Source of the DNA: Typha latifolia
Lineage: Eukaryota; Streptophyta; Magnoliopsida; Poales; Typhaceae
Reading direction: 5' to 3'
Assembly (NCBI GenBank): GCA_019914945.1
Contig: CM034101.1
Location: 5,591,188-5,655,187, forward strand
Length of the DNA stretch: 64,000 nucleotides
The notes beneath the pieces were generated by a model. The model made no database searches, was not told where the DNA came from, and saw only the letters and a list, made by a program, of their open reading frames with translations. The first letter of the stretch is position 1. Every line of letters starts with the position of its first letter. Below, in pieces: positions 12,109 to 24,429 of the stretch. Made by a program: the position numbers and the translations under genes.

Positions 12109-12411
12109 TGCAACCTCACACAAATTTCTTGAAAGTACCAAAATTACCCTTACACCAACTTTGAGGATATTCCTTTATAAATATAAGTGCAGGGAGATCT
12201 CATTTGTAAAATATGAAATTATAGTATTTTCTCTAGTTCTCTTTCTTCTCTAGTGGTGAAAATTAAAATCTCGTATATATTATTTTTGTAATTGATTAGC
12301 TCTATATTGCAAAGCACCAAAATCCTTAATTTTTTCCTTGCCACTGAGAGCTCTCCCTTTACTCAAACCAAACTTTGTTTGCGACGATTAGAAGAGACCC
12401 AAGTGCATGCA

Positions 12412-12534
12412 GTCGGGACTTCCATTTTTTTCAGCAAGAATGCGAAGGTGAAAAGAAAAAGATGCTCCAAATGCAAAAACTATGGTATAAATGTAAGGTC
12501 TTGCCAAGATAATCTTAATGATCCAAATAACTAA
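12412..12534 (+). pseudogene. Short zinc-knuckle-like exon remnant
   Basis: Translation near 12440-12534 reads KRKRCSKCKNYGINVRSCQ and stops soon after. The CX2C...C spacing resembles a CX2CX4HX4C knuckle of the kind found in FAR1/MULE transposases and retroelement gag, but the expected His is Asn. A pyrimidine run ending in CAG at about 12434 could be a splice acceptor. No other exon is visible, so this is at most a fragment. Confidence 0.3.
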
Positions 12535-12738
12535 GTGTTTGCAGCACCATCAACTCTAGTACCCATCATGTCATAGGAAATTTTTTAGAGTTTCTTTTGC
12601 CAGTTTACTTGTACATATGAATTCTTGTTTTCTATCTATGTATTTATATGTTCTGTCAGGTTTATGCTTAACCAGTTTTTATTTTGATATGTTGAGTTCA
12701 ATGGAATCACTCATACCATTTTTCAGATTGTGCATTTG

Positions 12739-13135
12739 GAGTTATTATCTTTTTGGAATCTCTAGTTAATCTAGAACTCCAAAGTTAGTAATTATGGAAG
12801 CTATAATTATTAACTATGGAATCTGTAGTCAGTAACTATGGACTCTATAGTTATTAGTCATCGAATCCATATGTAGTAATTGTAAAATCTAATGTTAATA
12901 TATATGAGATATATTATTGCCCACTAAATAGAATTGAGTTAAATATTTTTTCCTCATATTATCCATAATAAAATGTATTTAGAGTTATCATATTTGGAAT
13001 CCATAGTTAATATTAGTAACTCATAGTTAGTAAAGTAGAATTTATAGTTACTAATTATAGAATCTATAATCAATAACTATGGACTCTATAGTTATTAACT
13101 TTGTAATCCATATGTAATAATTATAAAATTAATCA
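12739..13135. repeat. Diverged direct repeat, period about 243 bp
   Basis: Blocks starting GAGTTAT at 12739 and 12982 run in parallel for about 150 bp. Both contain AACTATGGACTCTATAGTTA and many variants of a TAGTTANTAACTATGGA motif, which is itself partly palindromic. No coding capacity. Confidence 0.6.
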
Positions 13136-15659
13136 CTGTAACATGGTGGAATTATTTTATAGTTTGTCAACAAAAGAATCAACTTGCTCTGACGGAAAGA
13201 GATATTTAATACTAATATCATATTCATCTGGATGCCCTTTCATTAATTCATAACATTTCTCTAGTGAAATTTTCTAATGCATAACAAACAAGTACCTTAT
13301 AATACAATTACATTTTATGCTCATCCCCTGTTGTAACACTCTCTATGTAAAGAGTTTCTTGCCAAAGTCTTTGTTGCTACTAAATTACAAATGGAGTAAT
13401 GTTATTTTGCTACAGGTAAAAAATAAAGAATAAAACTCATCTCTCCTTCTATCCTCTCAAAGAATGGGGATTTTTTATTCCTAATCAGTATAAAACTAGA
13501 AAAAGATAAATATAGTATTTAATATACAGACTTAAAATAACTATATTTAAATAAAACATTATAGTAATTAACAACTGAAGAGAATCTCTCTCATTTAATA
13601 TAACAAGATATCCTCAAAGTTGGTATTTGAAAATTTTTAGGTGAGACTACAAGTAAAACTAAAATAGGTAGTTGGACAAAATCAAATATTATTTTAATTT
13701 ACGGTGCGAATGCTCAAAGTATGTCATAGCTATCTTGTTTCAAAGTTGAATGCAAATGAAAATGAATGGAGACGATCTCCAATAGATATAAAAGATGCGT
13801 ACTTGCCATACTTGGTCACTACGAAACGACACGAAAAAAATAGTCGATCTAGGACAAAATTCTTCTTAAACGGGTGCGTAGTGCCACTATAAATGACAAG
13901 AAAAAAAAACGAAATCACCACACCGGTGCCAAATAAGGAATAAAATCAACAAAGATAAGATAGGGAAAGGCTAGTGAGCTGCGTAAGATACCTCCAACCA
14001 AAACAATTGTACATCAAATTAGGTTAAATGATCCACTTAGATGGAAGACTCCATAAAAGCTGGGATCAATAATAGAGAAGACTTGATTAGAAGTATGGAA
14101 ATAAGATACAATGAATCTTTATGTTTCACAGAGAAGATAGCTAGCTAAAACTTAATGTAGAAATAGATCTAAAGCATTAAATATCTCATTAGCCACTTAG
14201 TTACATACATCAACACAAGTTAACTAATTATGGCCAAATGTTTAGACTTAAAAAATATCACTGTCATAAGATAATTTACACAATATATAAACTTTGCGAT
14301 GAGGAAATTGTATGCTTATTTTAGTTTCTGTCTTTATTTAATTGTATAAGGCATGATGGAATAAGGCAGCTTGATCAATTAACAAACTTCTTATAGGACA
14401 ACCACCACGAAGATAATGATATAAGTGACACTTCTATAAGGATAGAATAGAATATCTCAAAGTATAATATACCGATTCTTTAAACTTATTATTATGCTAA
14501 ACCCTAGAATTACCTCTCCAGACATGGCCATCAATAAAGTCAGAACACTCACGAAGTAGGCATTTCAAGTCTTTGAAAATGTGTTTGTAGCAGTTGTGCA
14601 TTTGACAAGAAGATACTTAGAGCCTATTTAGTTGTCAAATTCTTTGATCTATGTGTTTGTAAAACAACTTTAGTTTTTGTTTCTATTCCTCTTTAGATTT
14701 CCTAGGCAGGCAAGTTTTAGAGATTGCAAATATTATGGTAACGTTTTACGAGAACACCATCTTTCTATGAGTATTAATATTAAGAATAATTGACAATAGT
14801 AAAAACTCGTGGGTTCTTTTGGGGTCTTCTCAATATATATTGATGAGTTGTACTCTAGGCCAACTCGTCTTATTGCCGAAAGGCTTGGATAATGATGATG
14901 ACGACGAAAATGACGACGATTAGGAACGCACAGCACCCTACACCTCAGCCATATAGAGGACAAATTAAAAGAAAGGCAATAGTAATCCAAACGAGAGCCC
15001 ACAACACAAGGGAGAGAGAGAGAGAGAGAGACATAACCCTCATACTCTTATCTAAGCCCATGAAGTGAGTTGAACTGCACCTATCCACACCATGAAGCCT
15101 TGTCCTCTTGCTTGCCTTGTTCTCTTATGCACCCATTCTCATATCTAAACTCATAATAATTCATAGATGTGGCCTGGTATGGCAGTGGCCAGCAGAGCCA
15201 AATCTCATGGGGGATTTCCAGGTCCAAACCAAAGGCGAACACCACCTCGGCCACCAAAAAAAAAAAGAAAAGTACCCAAAAAAAAGAGCCCTTCTCTGTC
15301 CAGGGGAAACGACAAGGTGGGGATCGAATCAGAGGCCGAGACAAAGAGAAGGGTTGAGGACAAAACAGGAACACTAGTGGCCCATGAGGAGGAGGAGGGG
15401 GAGGAGGAGGAAGGTGGGGGCCACGTCCCCCACCACTGTCTGTGTCTTATTGTTCCACCCTTGTGGAGGATCTTATGATGGCAGTTTGATCTAAAGACAA
15501 GCTTCAGATCTTCTCCCTCTTCGGGATAGATGCTTCATGTGATATATTGCTGGATGGCCAGGTGGGTCCAATTATCTAACGTAAGTGATTTTGTTGCTTA
15601 TTTTTGTTTAAATATGATCATCCTCTATATATTGTGATCTTTCAAGACTAACACTTATA
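13136..15659. other. AT-rich region with no supported gene
   Basis: Open frames here are short. A GC-richer stretch at 15080-15480 contains (GGA)n-rich sequence and open frames on both strands, but no recognisable domain, splice pattern or start context. A (GA)10 run lies at 15012-15031. Confidence 0.5.
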
Positions 15660-15790
15660 CGCCATCGTCAAAGGTGATGGTGGTCTAGTGACAAACGACG
15701 CGAGATTAGAAGCTCCCGCCCTAGGTTTAAATTAATCTCGTTATAATTATAACGTTGCTAAAGAGTATTACGCAAAAAATATATCAAGAG
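15660..15790 (+). mobile_element. Possible tRNA-derived SINE
   Basis: GGTGGTCTAGTGACAAACG resembles a Pol III A box. About 45 bp downstream, AGGTTTAAATTAATC looks like a decayed B box (GGTTCRANNCC). The spacing and the following AT-rich tail with an (AT)n tract at 15797-15817 fit a tRNA-related SINE. No second copy was found in the window and no target duplication could be established. Confidence 0.4.
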
Positions 15791-15796
15791 GGAAAG

Positions 15797-15817
15797 ATAT
15801 ATATATATATATATATA
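15797..15817. repeat. (AT)n microsatellite
   Basis: About ten AT units directly following the SINE-like sequence. Confidence 0.85.
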
Positions 15818-16452
15818 GCTCGTTTGAGTTAGCTTTGTAATTGGAGAGGGTTTGCTCTACTTTGTTTAGCCCACTAACTCAGGTGTGCAATCTAGTGGAG
15901 GTACCTGTGGTATATCTTATCTTTTATGATTAAAAAAAATATTCTTATTTTATCCCCTTTTGACAATTAACCTCAACATCTCATCACAAAGAGAATTATT
16001 GTCATTCCTTATGACTTCTAAATATTGCCCTTATCAGTAGCGGAGCATAGGGGGCCCTCAAATTTCTGAAATATAAGGCCGAGGCCCTTAATTACATGTA
16101 TATATTTAGATTAGGCTGTAATGTTTTACTATAAAATCATCCGTCCATCTTAACGCCCTAGTGAGATTTTAAATAAAGTTCATTTTTATGAAAAAAAATC
16201 TAAACAATATGGTTAATGACATGTATTAAAAGAATTTAGATAAAGAATATTTATATATGCATTAAAACCAATAAGTAACAATGATCGATGCATATAGATA
16301 TTGATCATCGTTAGTTTGACACAATGGTTGGTCCGCATTGAATTCTTTTATAAAGACTTCATGACTTTGAGATGCACTGACTTTTAGACTAAAGTGTCAA
16401 TAATGATGAGGATGTTATCTAGTACAATTATAGGAGAAAGAAAGGATAAGAG

Positions 16453-16453
<1 letters not shown>

Positions 16454-16511
<58 letters not shown>
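16454..16511. repeat. (GA)29 microsatellite
   Basis: A perfect GA tract of 58 bp in AT-rich intergenic DNA. Confidence 0.95.
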
Positions 16512-16516
<5 letters not shown>

Positions 16517-19167
16517 GACTATTTTAAGTCTGCCAAAGTTTTTTATAATGTGTTTAATTTGCCTTGAAACCTAAACAAAAAATAGGTTTGTTGAAAGAAA
16601 TTTAAAAGCTGTTAAAAAATTGTTAATTATGAGGGAAATTTTTTCATATAAATTATTGACCGTTAAACTGAAAAATGAATTATATGGCAATTTTTTTTCT
16701 CTCACACTTAGTTTTTTAGTATTTTTTAAATTTTTATATAGTTCACTAATCTACTCAACAACTTATACTTAAAAATGGATGTTTCACTTTCTATATTTTA
16801 ATTCACCTAATCTCGTATTTAAATTTGGAAATGTAATAAACGTGTAGGAGGGCTAGTTTGGTCAAAAACTTTCTTTATATGGTTGCTACAGTGTCTGACA
16901 TTACAATTGTTACAGTCTACACTACTGAAACCTAGAAAATTATATTATTTTATTTTGGTTTTCTGCAGTGAAAAGAGACTAAACAATGATACAAAAGAGA
17001 TCGATGAAACAGAAAATAGGTAGGAGTATAGACAAGAAAGAAAATAACTAAGGAAAAAAGGAAAAAGAGAGGAAAGTAGAAGAAAACGATTGATTAGATG
17101 AAAATGATGATGAAAAACTTAGATGAGATGGGATTCTAGATCAACTAAATTTAGAAATATGAAAAGAAAAAATTCAAGTAAAATCGAACTCAAAAACCAA
17201 AACTAAAATCAGATTCATTTAGGAAAACTAAATCCTACTAAATTTAGAAAACTGATTGAAAGTATAATTGAGTAGGAGATAGAAATCTACATAACCATAA
17301 AGACTGAACTTAAGTCGGTGAGTGAAAACTAAGTAAGAGAAAAATAAATGAAAACCTGAGTAAGAATATAAAAAAGTATACACTGCAAAGACCACAATAC
17401 AATTTTTTTAATGTAATAACCTAAACTTTATAAAAAAATTTGGCATGACATAGCCGGTCATAGTGTGGTCGACATCGTGCATAAGCAATAGGTGGATGTG
17501 CATGGGGCTGCCACGCACCACTAATTGCTTGCCTGACCAATCGATTATTGCCACATGGATGTTAGGCCCTACTGCCATAGCCCTAACCCCCAATTGACCT
17601 TTATTCTCTTCATTTATTTCTCTATCTCTCTCTGGGCTACTCTCTCACTTTGTTCCATTGCATCATCAGGTACTGATAAGTCTATATTATTTTACTCTGC
17701 GACCTTTAACTTAAATACTTTAGAGAGTTTGACTGTCGTTAATCGGTAGTATAATTATTTGTTTAAGCTCGACGAATAATATACTTGATTGTCTAGGATC
17801 CACAGACAAACCTTAAGCATAGGCCCTATTATGTATTACTATAATATTAATCTCTTGCTCCTTACTTTAGGCGAACATATCTTAGGTACTTTCAAAAAGT
17901 AGAGATCACATCCCCTCATGCTAGTGCACGTGTGCTAGTGGTATGTTATTATGTTTTCTATTATCATGGAGTAACATATGCTTTCATGAGCGTACTAATA
18001 GAGATACACATAAATGATGGTAAGATAAGTCATGTCAACCATTATTCTAAATCAATATATATATGCAACTACTTATGCTAAAGCTACTAGGTCATATGTT
18101 TAGCATACAACCAAGTGCTATCATATAAGTTAATAACAATATTGGGAAGATAGTCAACTTATTTAGATATGCTAATTTTTGTGGTGATGAGAAGGCCGTA
18201 CTCCAAACTTGGTTCACTTTGGGGCTCATGCTGGTCCTAGGGAGGTTTGTGATAAAATATTGAATTATTACCAATGTCATAATATATAAATAATTAGAAA
18301 AGATGACCTAAAACCATCCAACTAGGCTTAGGCTAAGGCCCAACCCAGCCTAATGGGCATGGGCTAGCCCGGTAGAAGTAGAGTTCACCTCTTGCTCCTC
18401 CAATCACGCACGCAATAATAAGTAGAGGAGAAGGGAGATATTCTAGCGACTCCTAGTCATCGAACAACTGAAATCAAGGTGGGGAATATAGGAGGGTTGT
18501 CATAGAAAGAGGTTCATGACTCAATGAGGTTCGACGACCATCGACGATAACCAACAAGTTCTAGGGGGTATGTGGCAAAGGCCAAGATGGCTTGGATGCC
18601 GGGGAAGGGAGAGAGGCAACGAAGGGGCTCAATAGAGGCAGGGATGGCCGAGGAAGGTGATTAGAGGGGTGGTGTATTTTGTAAAAGACAATGATGAGAA
18701 GCTCGATAGATTAACCAACATTGATTTGGGCACCCAAGGTTGGATTCCTCCAAGCCTCACTAGAGATAGGGGAGGGGTTCAGGCCGAAGCCCATGGCCTA
18801 AGTGATCTCACCAACCATGAAGACCATTAGTCCGATCATTGTTGATCGACAAAACATGTCATCTAGTCCCGTTAATGATGTGTGGCCGCAACAACCAAAA
18901 CTTTGATAAACTCAAAATAAAAGAAGAGGAAAATAAAGCTCACCGGAGAAGGTCGAGGGTTCATCGATGAGGGGGAGGAAGTGGGGCGCACTAGATTTGG
19001 CAACGATAGTGATGAAGTAGATGAGGGAGAAAGATAAGGAGAGCTTAGAGGAGAATATGTTGCACTTAGGAGAGAGATGAGGGGAGAAATAAAAGGGAAG
19101 TAGGTGTGCGACTTGAGGACCCCTTTTCATGTGGCTCCATTGATTGTGTTCAAAGGGAGAGGACATA
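16512..19167. other. Intergenic region, no supported gene
   Basis: Short frames only. The part after 18290 is GC-richer and may be old retroelement sequence, but I could not match it to anything else in the window. Confidence 0.5.
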
Positions 19168-19172
19168 CTTGA

Positions 19173-19999
19173 TAATATGAGATGGTTCCCTAGCTACTTA
19201 TTATTTTTCTTCCTTTGGTTTTGTAGAAGAATTTGCTTATTTGCTGAAAAATAAGGAATTCTAGTTTGTACATTCGAATGCCTGCATCACGTTCACACAA
19301 ATAGGAGGTAGTGCGAATCCCCTCTTTCTTCGTTTGTCAGAGTGCTGGACCGAAAGAACGCAGAGGCATTGTTTGGCTGTTTGTATGACTTCGCGAGGGC
19401 GTTCAAATGCTCGACGATGAGGTTATTTCATAATAGGGTTTCATTACTAGTTTTGGACGTATGGCTAGCCTCCAAGTATGTGAAATAGTAGTCACATTTG
19501 GATTATTGAACAATTGGGAATTAATCAACTCTTCTCCTTTATCTTTTCTCTCTTTCTCCCTCAAACTTCTCTCAATCTAGCTGACCACCATTGTTGGCCA
19601 AGCTCTCATCCCTTCCATATGGTTGCTACCCTTGTCCTTGAGAAATGGCCCATTCTCTCCCTCCTCTTCTTTGCCTTGCATAGGACTCCAACCTACCAAA
19701 CACCACCATTACTCCACCTTCACCAATGCTAGCCGAGCTCCACCACATCCTTCACTCCGCCACCATTTCACTGATCCATTCTAAAAGATTTGATCCTCTA
19801 TCCTAGATCTATCAAATCCTAAAATAGTATTCTGATCCAGCCATTGAATCTAAAGGACCTCCTTAACCTTGAAGGTTCGTGATAGACCTAGCTTCCAAAT
19901 CGAAGGTTTGTTCGCGAATCAAAGGACATATTCAGAATTGCATCATTCAAGGGAATAGGAAGATACCTATAGAGTGCTATTCGAAGGTAGTTCGTATCA
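19173..19999 (+). repeat. 5' LTR of the 19.2-24.1 kb gypsy element
   Basis: 827 bp, TAATA...TATCA. It aligns with 23422-24145 through GGACGTATGGCTAGCCTCCAA, TTGAACAATTG, CACCATTGTTGGCCAAGCTC and the terminal GTAGTTCGTATCA. It retains weak remnants of the TTCGAACGC-type motif (about 19280-19420). Confidence 0.9.
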
Positions 20000-20000
20000 T

Positions 20001-20013
20001 TAGTATCAGAGCC
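20001..20013 (+). other. Primer-binding site (initiator-Met tRNA type)
   Basis: TAGTATCAGAGCC begins one base after the LTR end and differs by one base from TGGTATCAGAGCC, the site complementary to the initiator-Met tRNA 3' end used by many plant LTR elements. Confidence 0.85.
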
Positions 20014-20025
20014 AAGCGGACCTCG

Positions 20026-21525
20026 ATGGATATAAGGTCAATGGCAACAATGAGACAACCTAGAGATACTCCACTACAAGGAGATGGTTCAACTACCGAA
20101 ATCTCAAACCATGATGTCGAGCCAATCGGTGCGACCGTGGCTAACCCTAAGCAGCTCAAGCAGACTGGAAGTGACTTTGCGGCATCCTTGGAGTGCACCA
20201 ATGCTAAGATTGAGCTAATGATGCAGCGGATGGACCACCTACAACACGAGCAAGCCGAGTTTAGAGAGATGATGTGGAATAGGTTAGCCGTTTCCACACC
20301 GCGTCGAAGAAGAGAGGAACAAGACCAACCAGCGGTGATTTCATTGCCAGCGGAGGCACCAACAACACCAATATGGACCCAAAGACATAAAGATCCATTT
20401 TTGCCCCTCCTTAATGAATTTAGACCTAGACCAATGGTAACACCAAGGCCGAGGCCGATTGCAATGGAACCAGATCAGTGTGCCAACCCGATGTGGTACA
20501 TCAACGAAGAAGATTGGCAGAGCATCGACGACATAGACCATTTCAGAGATGAGATGGACCATGAAAGAGGATACCCCAGGTTCAAACCATAGCCCCAAAG
20601 GTTCAAACCTGAACTGAGAGCCAAACATGGAGCCAATCACAAGATTTAGGGTCGAATCGCTCGCTTAGACTTCCCGAAGTTCCAAGAGGGAGACACTATG
20701 GATTGGATATTTCAAGTGGAGCAGTATTGAATGCCAAATGATAGCCGAGGAAGCAAAGGTGAGGATGGCAAACTTCCATCTCGAAGGGATAGCCCTACAT
20801 TGGTACCAATTGGTCATTCATGGGCGAACGATTGACGAATGGGCTGATTTTTTGAGGAGCATCACAAGAAGATTCAGGACTGCCAACTATAAAGACTTTG
20901 TTGCTGTTCTTAGAAAAATGATACAATGGACTACGGTAGTGGAGTATTAAGCAGAGTTCAAAAGGGTGAGTAGCCACTGCATACCACCTTGGTCAGAAGT
21001 GACATTGAAGAGCACCTTCATCTTGGGATTGTGAGAAGAAATTAGAGCGGATGTCCAAGCACTCAACCTCATACACTTGAAGAAGCCTTTGAGAAGGCCA
21101 TAAGGATGAAGCAAAAGCATAAAGCCTTGAGGCAAGCGATGAGGATGAGTTGGGCTAGCAGAGATGGCCAATATGCTAGCCGAGCAGTGGCTAGACCTTC
21201 GGTAGGTCTAAGGGCAACGTCTGTCATACATGGATCAAGGCCCCCTTTAAGACTATCTTTGAATGTTAGAGGATGCACTAGAACCCCTGTTCAAACTCTC
21301 ACACCTGCTCAAATGGAGGAGTGAAGAGCAAAAGGGTTGTGTTTTCGTTGTGATAAGCTCTTCACACTCGACCATCGGTGTTCCAAACTGACCGGGAGTG
21401 TAATGCTCATCAATGGTCTTGAAGAGGCTGAGGATGATGATAGAGATGGAAAGTATGCTAAGGTCCACAAGGAGGCCGTGGAGGAAGACATTGAGGATAA
21501 CATGCAAGCAGAGATCTCTATGTAG
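20026..21525 (+). pseudogene. gag: Ty3/gypsy gag (broken)
   Basis: Starts at MDIRSMATMRQP, 12 bp after the primer-binding site. An open stretch runs to 20592, with a helical segment rich in Gln/Glu/Met (about residues 60-90) and a Pro/Arg-rich segment. After stops, the capsid-type motif FHLEGIALHWYQLV...EWADFLRSITRRF is seen at 20770-20870. A zinc knuckle of the gypsy form CFRCDKLFTLDHRC lies at about 21337-21380. Stops at 20590, 20948 and later show that it is dead. The related gag at 52826-53790 on the minus strand has the same domain order. Confidence 0.8.
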
Positions 21526-21539
21526 GCATATCTAGCACC

Positions 21540-21860
21540 ACTGCAGTGAAGACTTTACAAGTCGATGTTAGAAAGCATTGTGTATACATCTTGATTGATT
21601 CTAGAAGTACACATAATTTTCTAGATGAGAGGTTGGTAAGGAGAATGGGGTTGAATGCTGAGCCAACTTCGGAGTTTTATGTAGCTACGGGTGGATAGCT
21701 TGTGCCACCGAGTTGAAATTCTGGTGCAAGGCCATGACATGTTTATGGATTTGTACCCTTTGGCGTTACGGGAGCAGATATTGTACTCGACACTCAATAA
21801 TTATAGAGTTTGGGACCCGTCATCTTCAACTTTCAGAACATGTGGATGAAGTTCAATCAA
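21540..21860 (+). pseudogene. Ty3/gypsy aspartic protease remnant
   Basis: Translation shows LIDSRSTHNFLDERLV, matching the LIDSGSTHNF active-site segment with the catalytic-loop Gly changed to Arg. It is followed by LGPVIFNFQNMWMKF, the usual C-terminal block of plant gypsy proteases. Stops interrupt the frame. Confidence 0.75.
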
Positions 21861-21989
21861 GCAAGGAAGAAAGGAAGTATGGTTCAAAAGAGTCCGAGCG
21901 CCACCGAGCCCAACATTATCGTCGATGGTGGGAATTCCATGTGCAAGGGACTTTGCCCACTTCCTTCAATTGAATTCGGTGGGAGAAGA

Positions 21990-23330
21990 GCCTAACGCAA
22001 GTCTACGTATCAACATTAATTTATCTAAATTATTGGATAAATATGCTGGATTATTTGAGGATCCCAAAGGATTGCCACCAAAGAGGAATGTCGATCACCA
22101 CATTGAGATTGTACCGGGGGTTGCCCCCGCAAACATGAGACCATACCGATACCCACATGTACAGAAGGAGATCATTTCTAAAATGGTGGCTGAGATGTTG
22201 GAGCAAGGGATCATATAACGAAGCCTTAGCTCGTACTCTTCCTCAGTGTTGTTGGTGTGGAAGAAAGATACTACGTGATGTTTTTGTGTCAACGATCAAA
22301 CACTAAATGCTATCATTGTCAAGGATTGATACCTCATACCGGTCATCGAGGAGCTATCAGATGAGCTTACAAGGGTAACCATATTCAGCAAGCTAGATTT
22401 GAGAGCTAAATATCATCAAATATGAGTTTAATGCACAAGACTGCATTCTAAACTCCAAACGACCACTATGAGTTTTGGGTGATGCCGTTTGGCCTCACCA
22501 ATGCTCCAACAACCTTTCAAGCGTTGATGAACGATATATTTAGGCTCTTGCTGCGGTAATGTGTCTTGATTTTCTTTGATGATATTTTGGTGTATAGTAG
22601 GACCGAAAGTGAGCATCAGCGGCATTTGGAGGAGGTACTGAAATTTTGGAGCTAAACCAATTGAAAGTCAAGATGTCGAAGTGTCTATGGGGAGTGCCTC
22701 AAGTGGAGTACTTGGGATATGTCATATTAGCGAAATGAGTTGTTGAAAATCCAAAAAGGTAGCATGCATGACAAGCTGGCCACAACCTATCATTACAATC
22801 GAGTTGTGCGATTTCTTGGAGCTGACCGAGTATTATTAGCATTTCATCCCTGATTATGGGAGGATAGCTGCTTCACTCACATCCCTACTAAAGAAGGACT
22901 ATATAGGTGGATGGATAAGGTGACGTTGACATTCGAGGAACTAAAAATAGCCATGTCATCGACACTAGTCATAGTTCTTTCGGATTCACCAGGAAGTTCA
23001 TCGTTGAGTGTGATGCATTTGCAATTGACATTGGGGTTGTACTCATGCAAGGGGGCAGACTAATAGAATTTCTAAGCAAGGCTTTGTTGACAAAATCTCA
23101 GTAATTATCGACATATGAAAGGGAGATGTTGGCTATCTTGCATACTGTGACGAAGTGGAGGCCTTATTTGATTGATAGGCAACTTATCATTAGAACCAAC
23201 CAAATGAGCTTACCATACTTCATGGGACAGAGGATCCACACTCCTACACAGTAAAGATGGGTCTCCAAGTTGTTAGGTTATGACTATAAGATATAGTACA
23301 AGAAGGGAACGGAGAACCAAAGAGTTGGGG
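21990..23330 (+). pseudogene. pol: Ty3/gypsy reverse transcriptase and RNase H remnants
   Basis: Seen: the segment before RT (LFEDPKGLPPKRNVDHHIEI, MRPYRYPHVQKEII, EMLEQGII), RT blocks ELTRVTIFSKLDLRA and [16 protein letters not shown] sequence, and a decayed FFDDILVY segment at about 22565-22600. The RT connection (FIPDYGRIAASLTSLLKKD) and RNase H/tether pieces run up to KKGTEN near 23310. More than ten stops and several frameshifts make it non-functional. No integrase HHCC or DDE motif follows. Confidence 0.85.
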
Positions 23331-23421
23331 AAGGCAAGTACCATGAGAGCTAGAGACCGATATGATGGAATGATTTTCCAATTTCACACCTTGAGGATAA
23401 GGTGGAGGAAGCATAGTGGGC

Positions 23422-24145
23422 TGATATGAGATAGTTCCTTAGCTACTCATTATTAGTGTTGCTTTGGTTTTATAGTAGAATTTGCTTGTTTGCTAAAAAA
23501 TAATAAATTTTGGATAGCGCTTTTGAATGTCTACATCGCATTTGGATATACAGAGGCATTGTTTTGGCCATTCGAACGCTAGATGACAGGATTATTTCAT
23601 AATAGTTTAATTATTGTTTTTGGACGTATGGCTAGCCTCCAAATATGTGGAATAGCAGCCACATTTGGATTATTGAACAATTGAGAATTAATCAACTCTT
23701 CTCCTTTGTCTTTTCTTTCTTTCTCCCTCAAACTTCCCTTCCCTTAATCCAGCCGACCACCATTGTTGGCCAAGCTCCTATCCCTTCCATCTGATCGCTC
23801 CCCTTGTCCCTGAGAAATGACTTATTCTGTCCCTCATCTTCTCTACCTTGCGCATCAGCCCTACCGACCATGCACCACCATTACTCCGCCTTCACCAACC
23901 CTAACCGAGCTCCACCATATCCATCACTCGACAAATTTTATTCTAATCCCGGATCTATCAAGCCCTAAAATATTATTCCAATCCAACTGTTGAATCTCAC
24001 AGACCCTCTCAACCTTGAAGGTTCACGATAGACCTATCTTCCAAACCGAAGGTTGGATCGCGAATTGTAGAACATATTCAGACTCGCATCGCTCGAGGGA
24101 GTAGGAAGACACCTATGGATCACTATTTGGAGGTAGTTCGTATCA
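23422..24145 (+). repeat. 3' LTR of the 19.2-24.1 kb gypsy element
   Basis: 724 bp, TGATATGAG...GTATCA, preceded by a GA-rich polypurine tract (GGTGGAGGAAG) at 23400-23410 and followed by the CTTGA target duplication. Confidence 0.9.
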
Positions 24146-24429
24146 CTTGAACAATTTGCTCATGAATTTGCCATTATAAAATATTGCTCTTACAATCTCC
24201 CCTTTAATAATTTCATAACAAAACACAATTCTTATGCAATTCTCTAGAATTTAAAATATGTTAAAGTTAAGATGCACGAGCTTACTTCAACTTTTTGCAA
24301 ATAATCCCTACAAAGATTAAAAAAATACTAGAAAACCTTACGAAACACGTGTGTTATATGAAAATGATTTGATATATAATTTTCAAAAATAATTTGTAAT
24401 TCACTTTTCATAATTTGTAACACATGAGA

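Larger units (their letters stand above)
19173..24145 (+). mobile_element. Complete but decayed Ty3/gypsy LTR retrotransposon lacking integrase
   Basis: 5' LTR 19173-19999, primer-binding site 20001-20013, gag, protease, RT and RNase H remnants, purine-rich tract 23396-23421, 3' LTR 23422-24145. A perfect 5-bp duplication CTTGA flanks it (19168-19172 and 24146-24150). The 3' LTR begins TGATATGAG and ends TATCA; the 5' LTR now begins TAATATGAG. The LTRs differ by many substitutions and an indel of about 100 bp, so the insertion is old. Sequence passes from RNase H (KKGTEN, about 23310) almost directly to the CCTTGAGGATAAG landmark and the 3' LTR, leaving no room for integrase. Intact TSD and LTRs show that it inserted as a unit. 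The deletion may have preceded or followed insertion. Confidence 0.9.

Noticed and set aside
15080..15480. Overlapping open frames in a GC-richer patch
   Set aside because: Lys/Pro/Glu-rich low complexity on both strands, no start context, splice sites or domain.
16030..16090. AGTAGCGGAGCATAGGGGGCCC resembling a hAT/MITE terminal consensus
   Set aside because: No inverted partner or 8-bp duplication could be found nearby.
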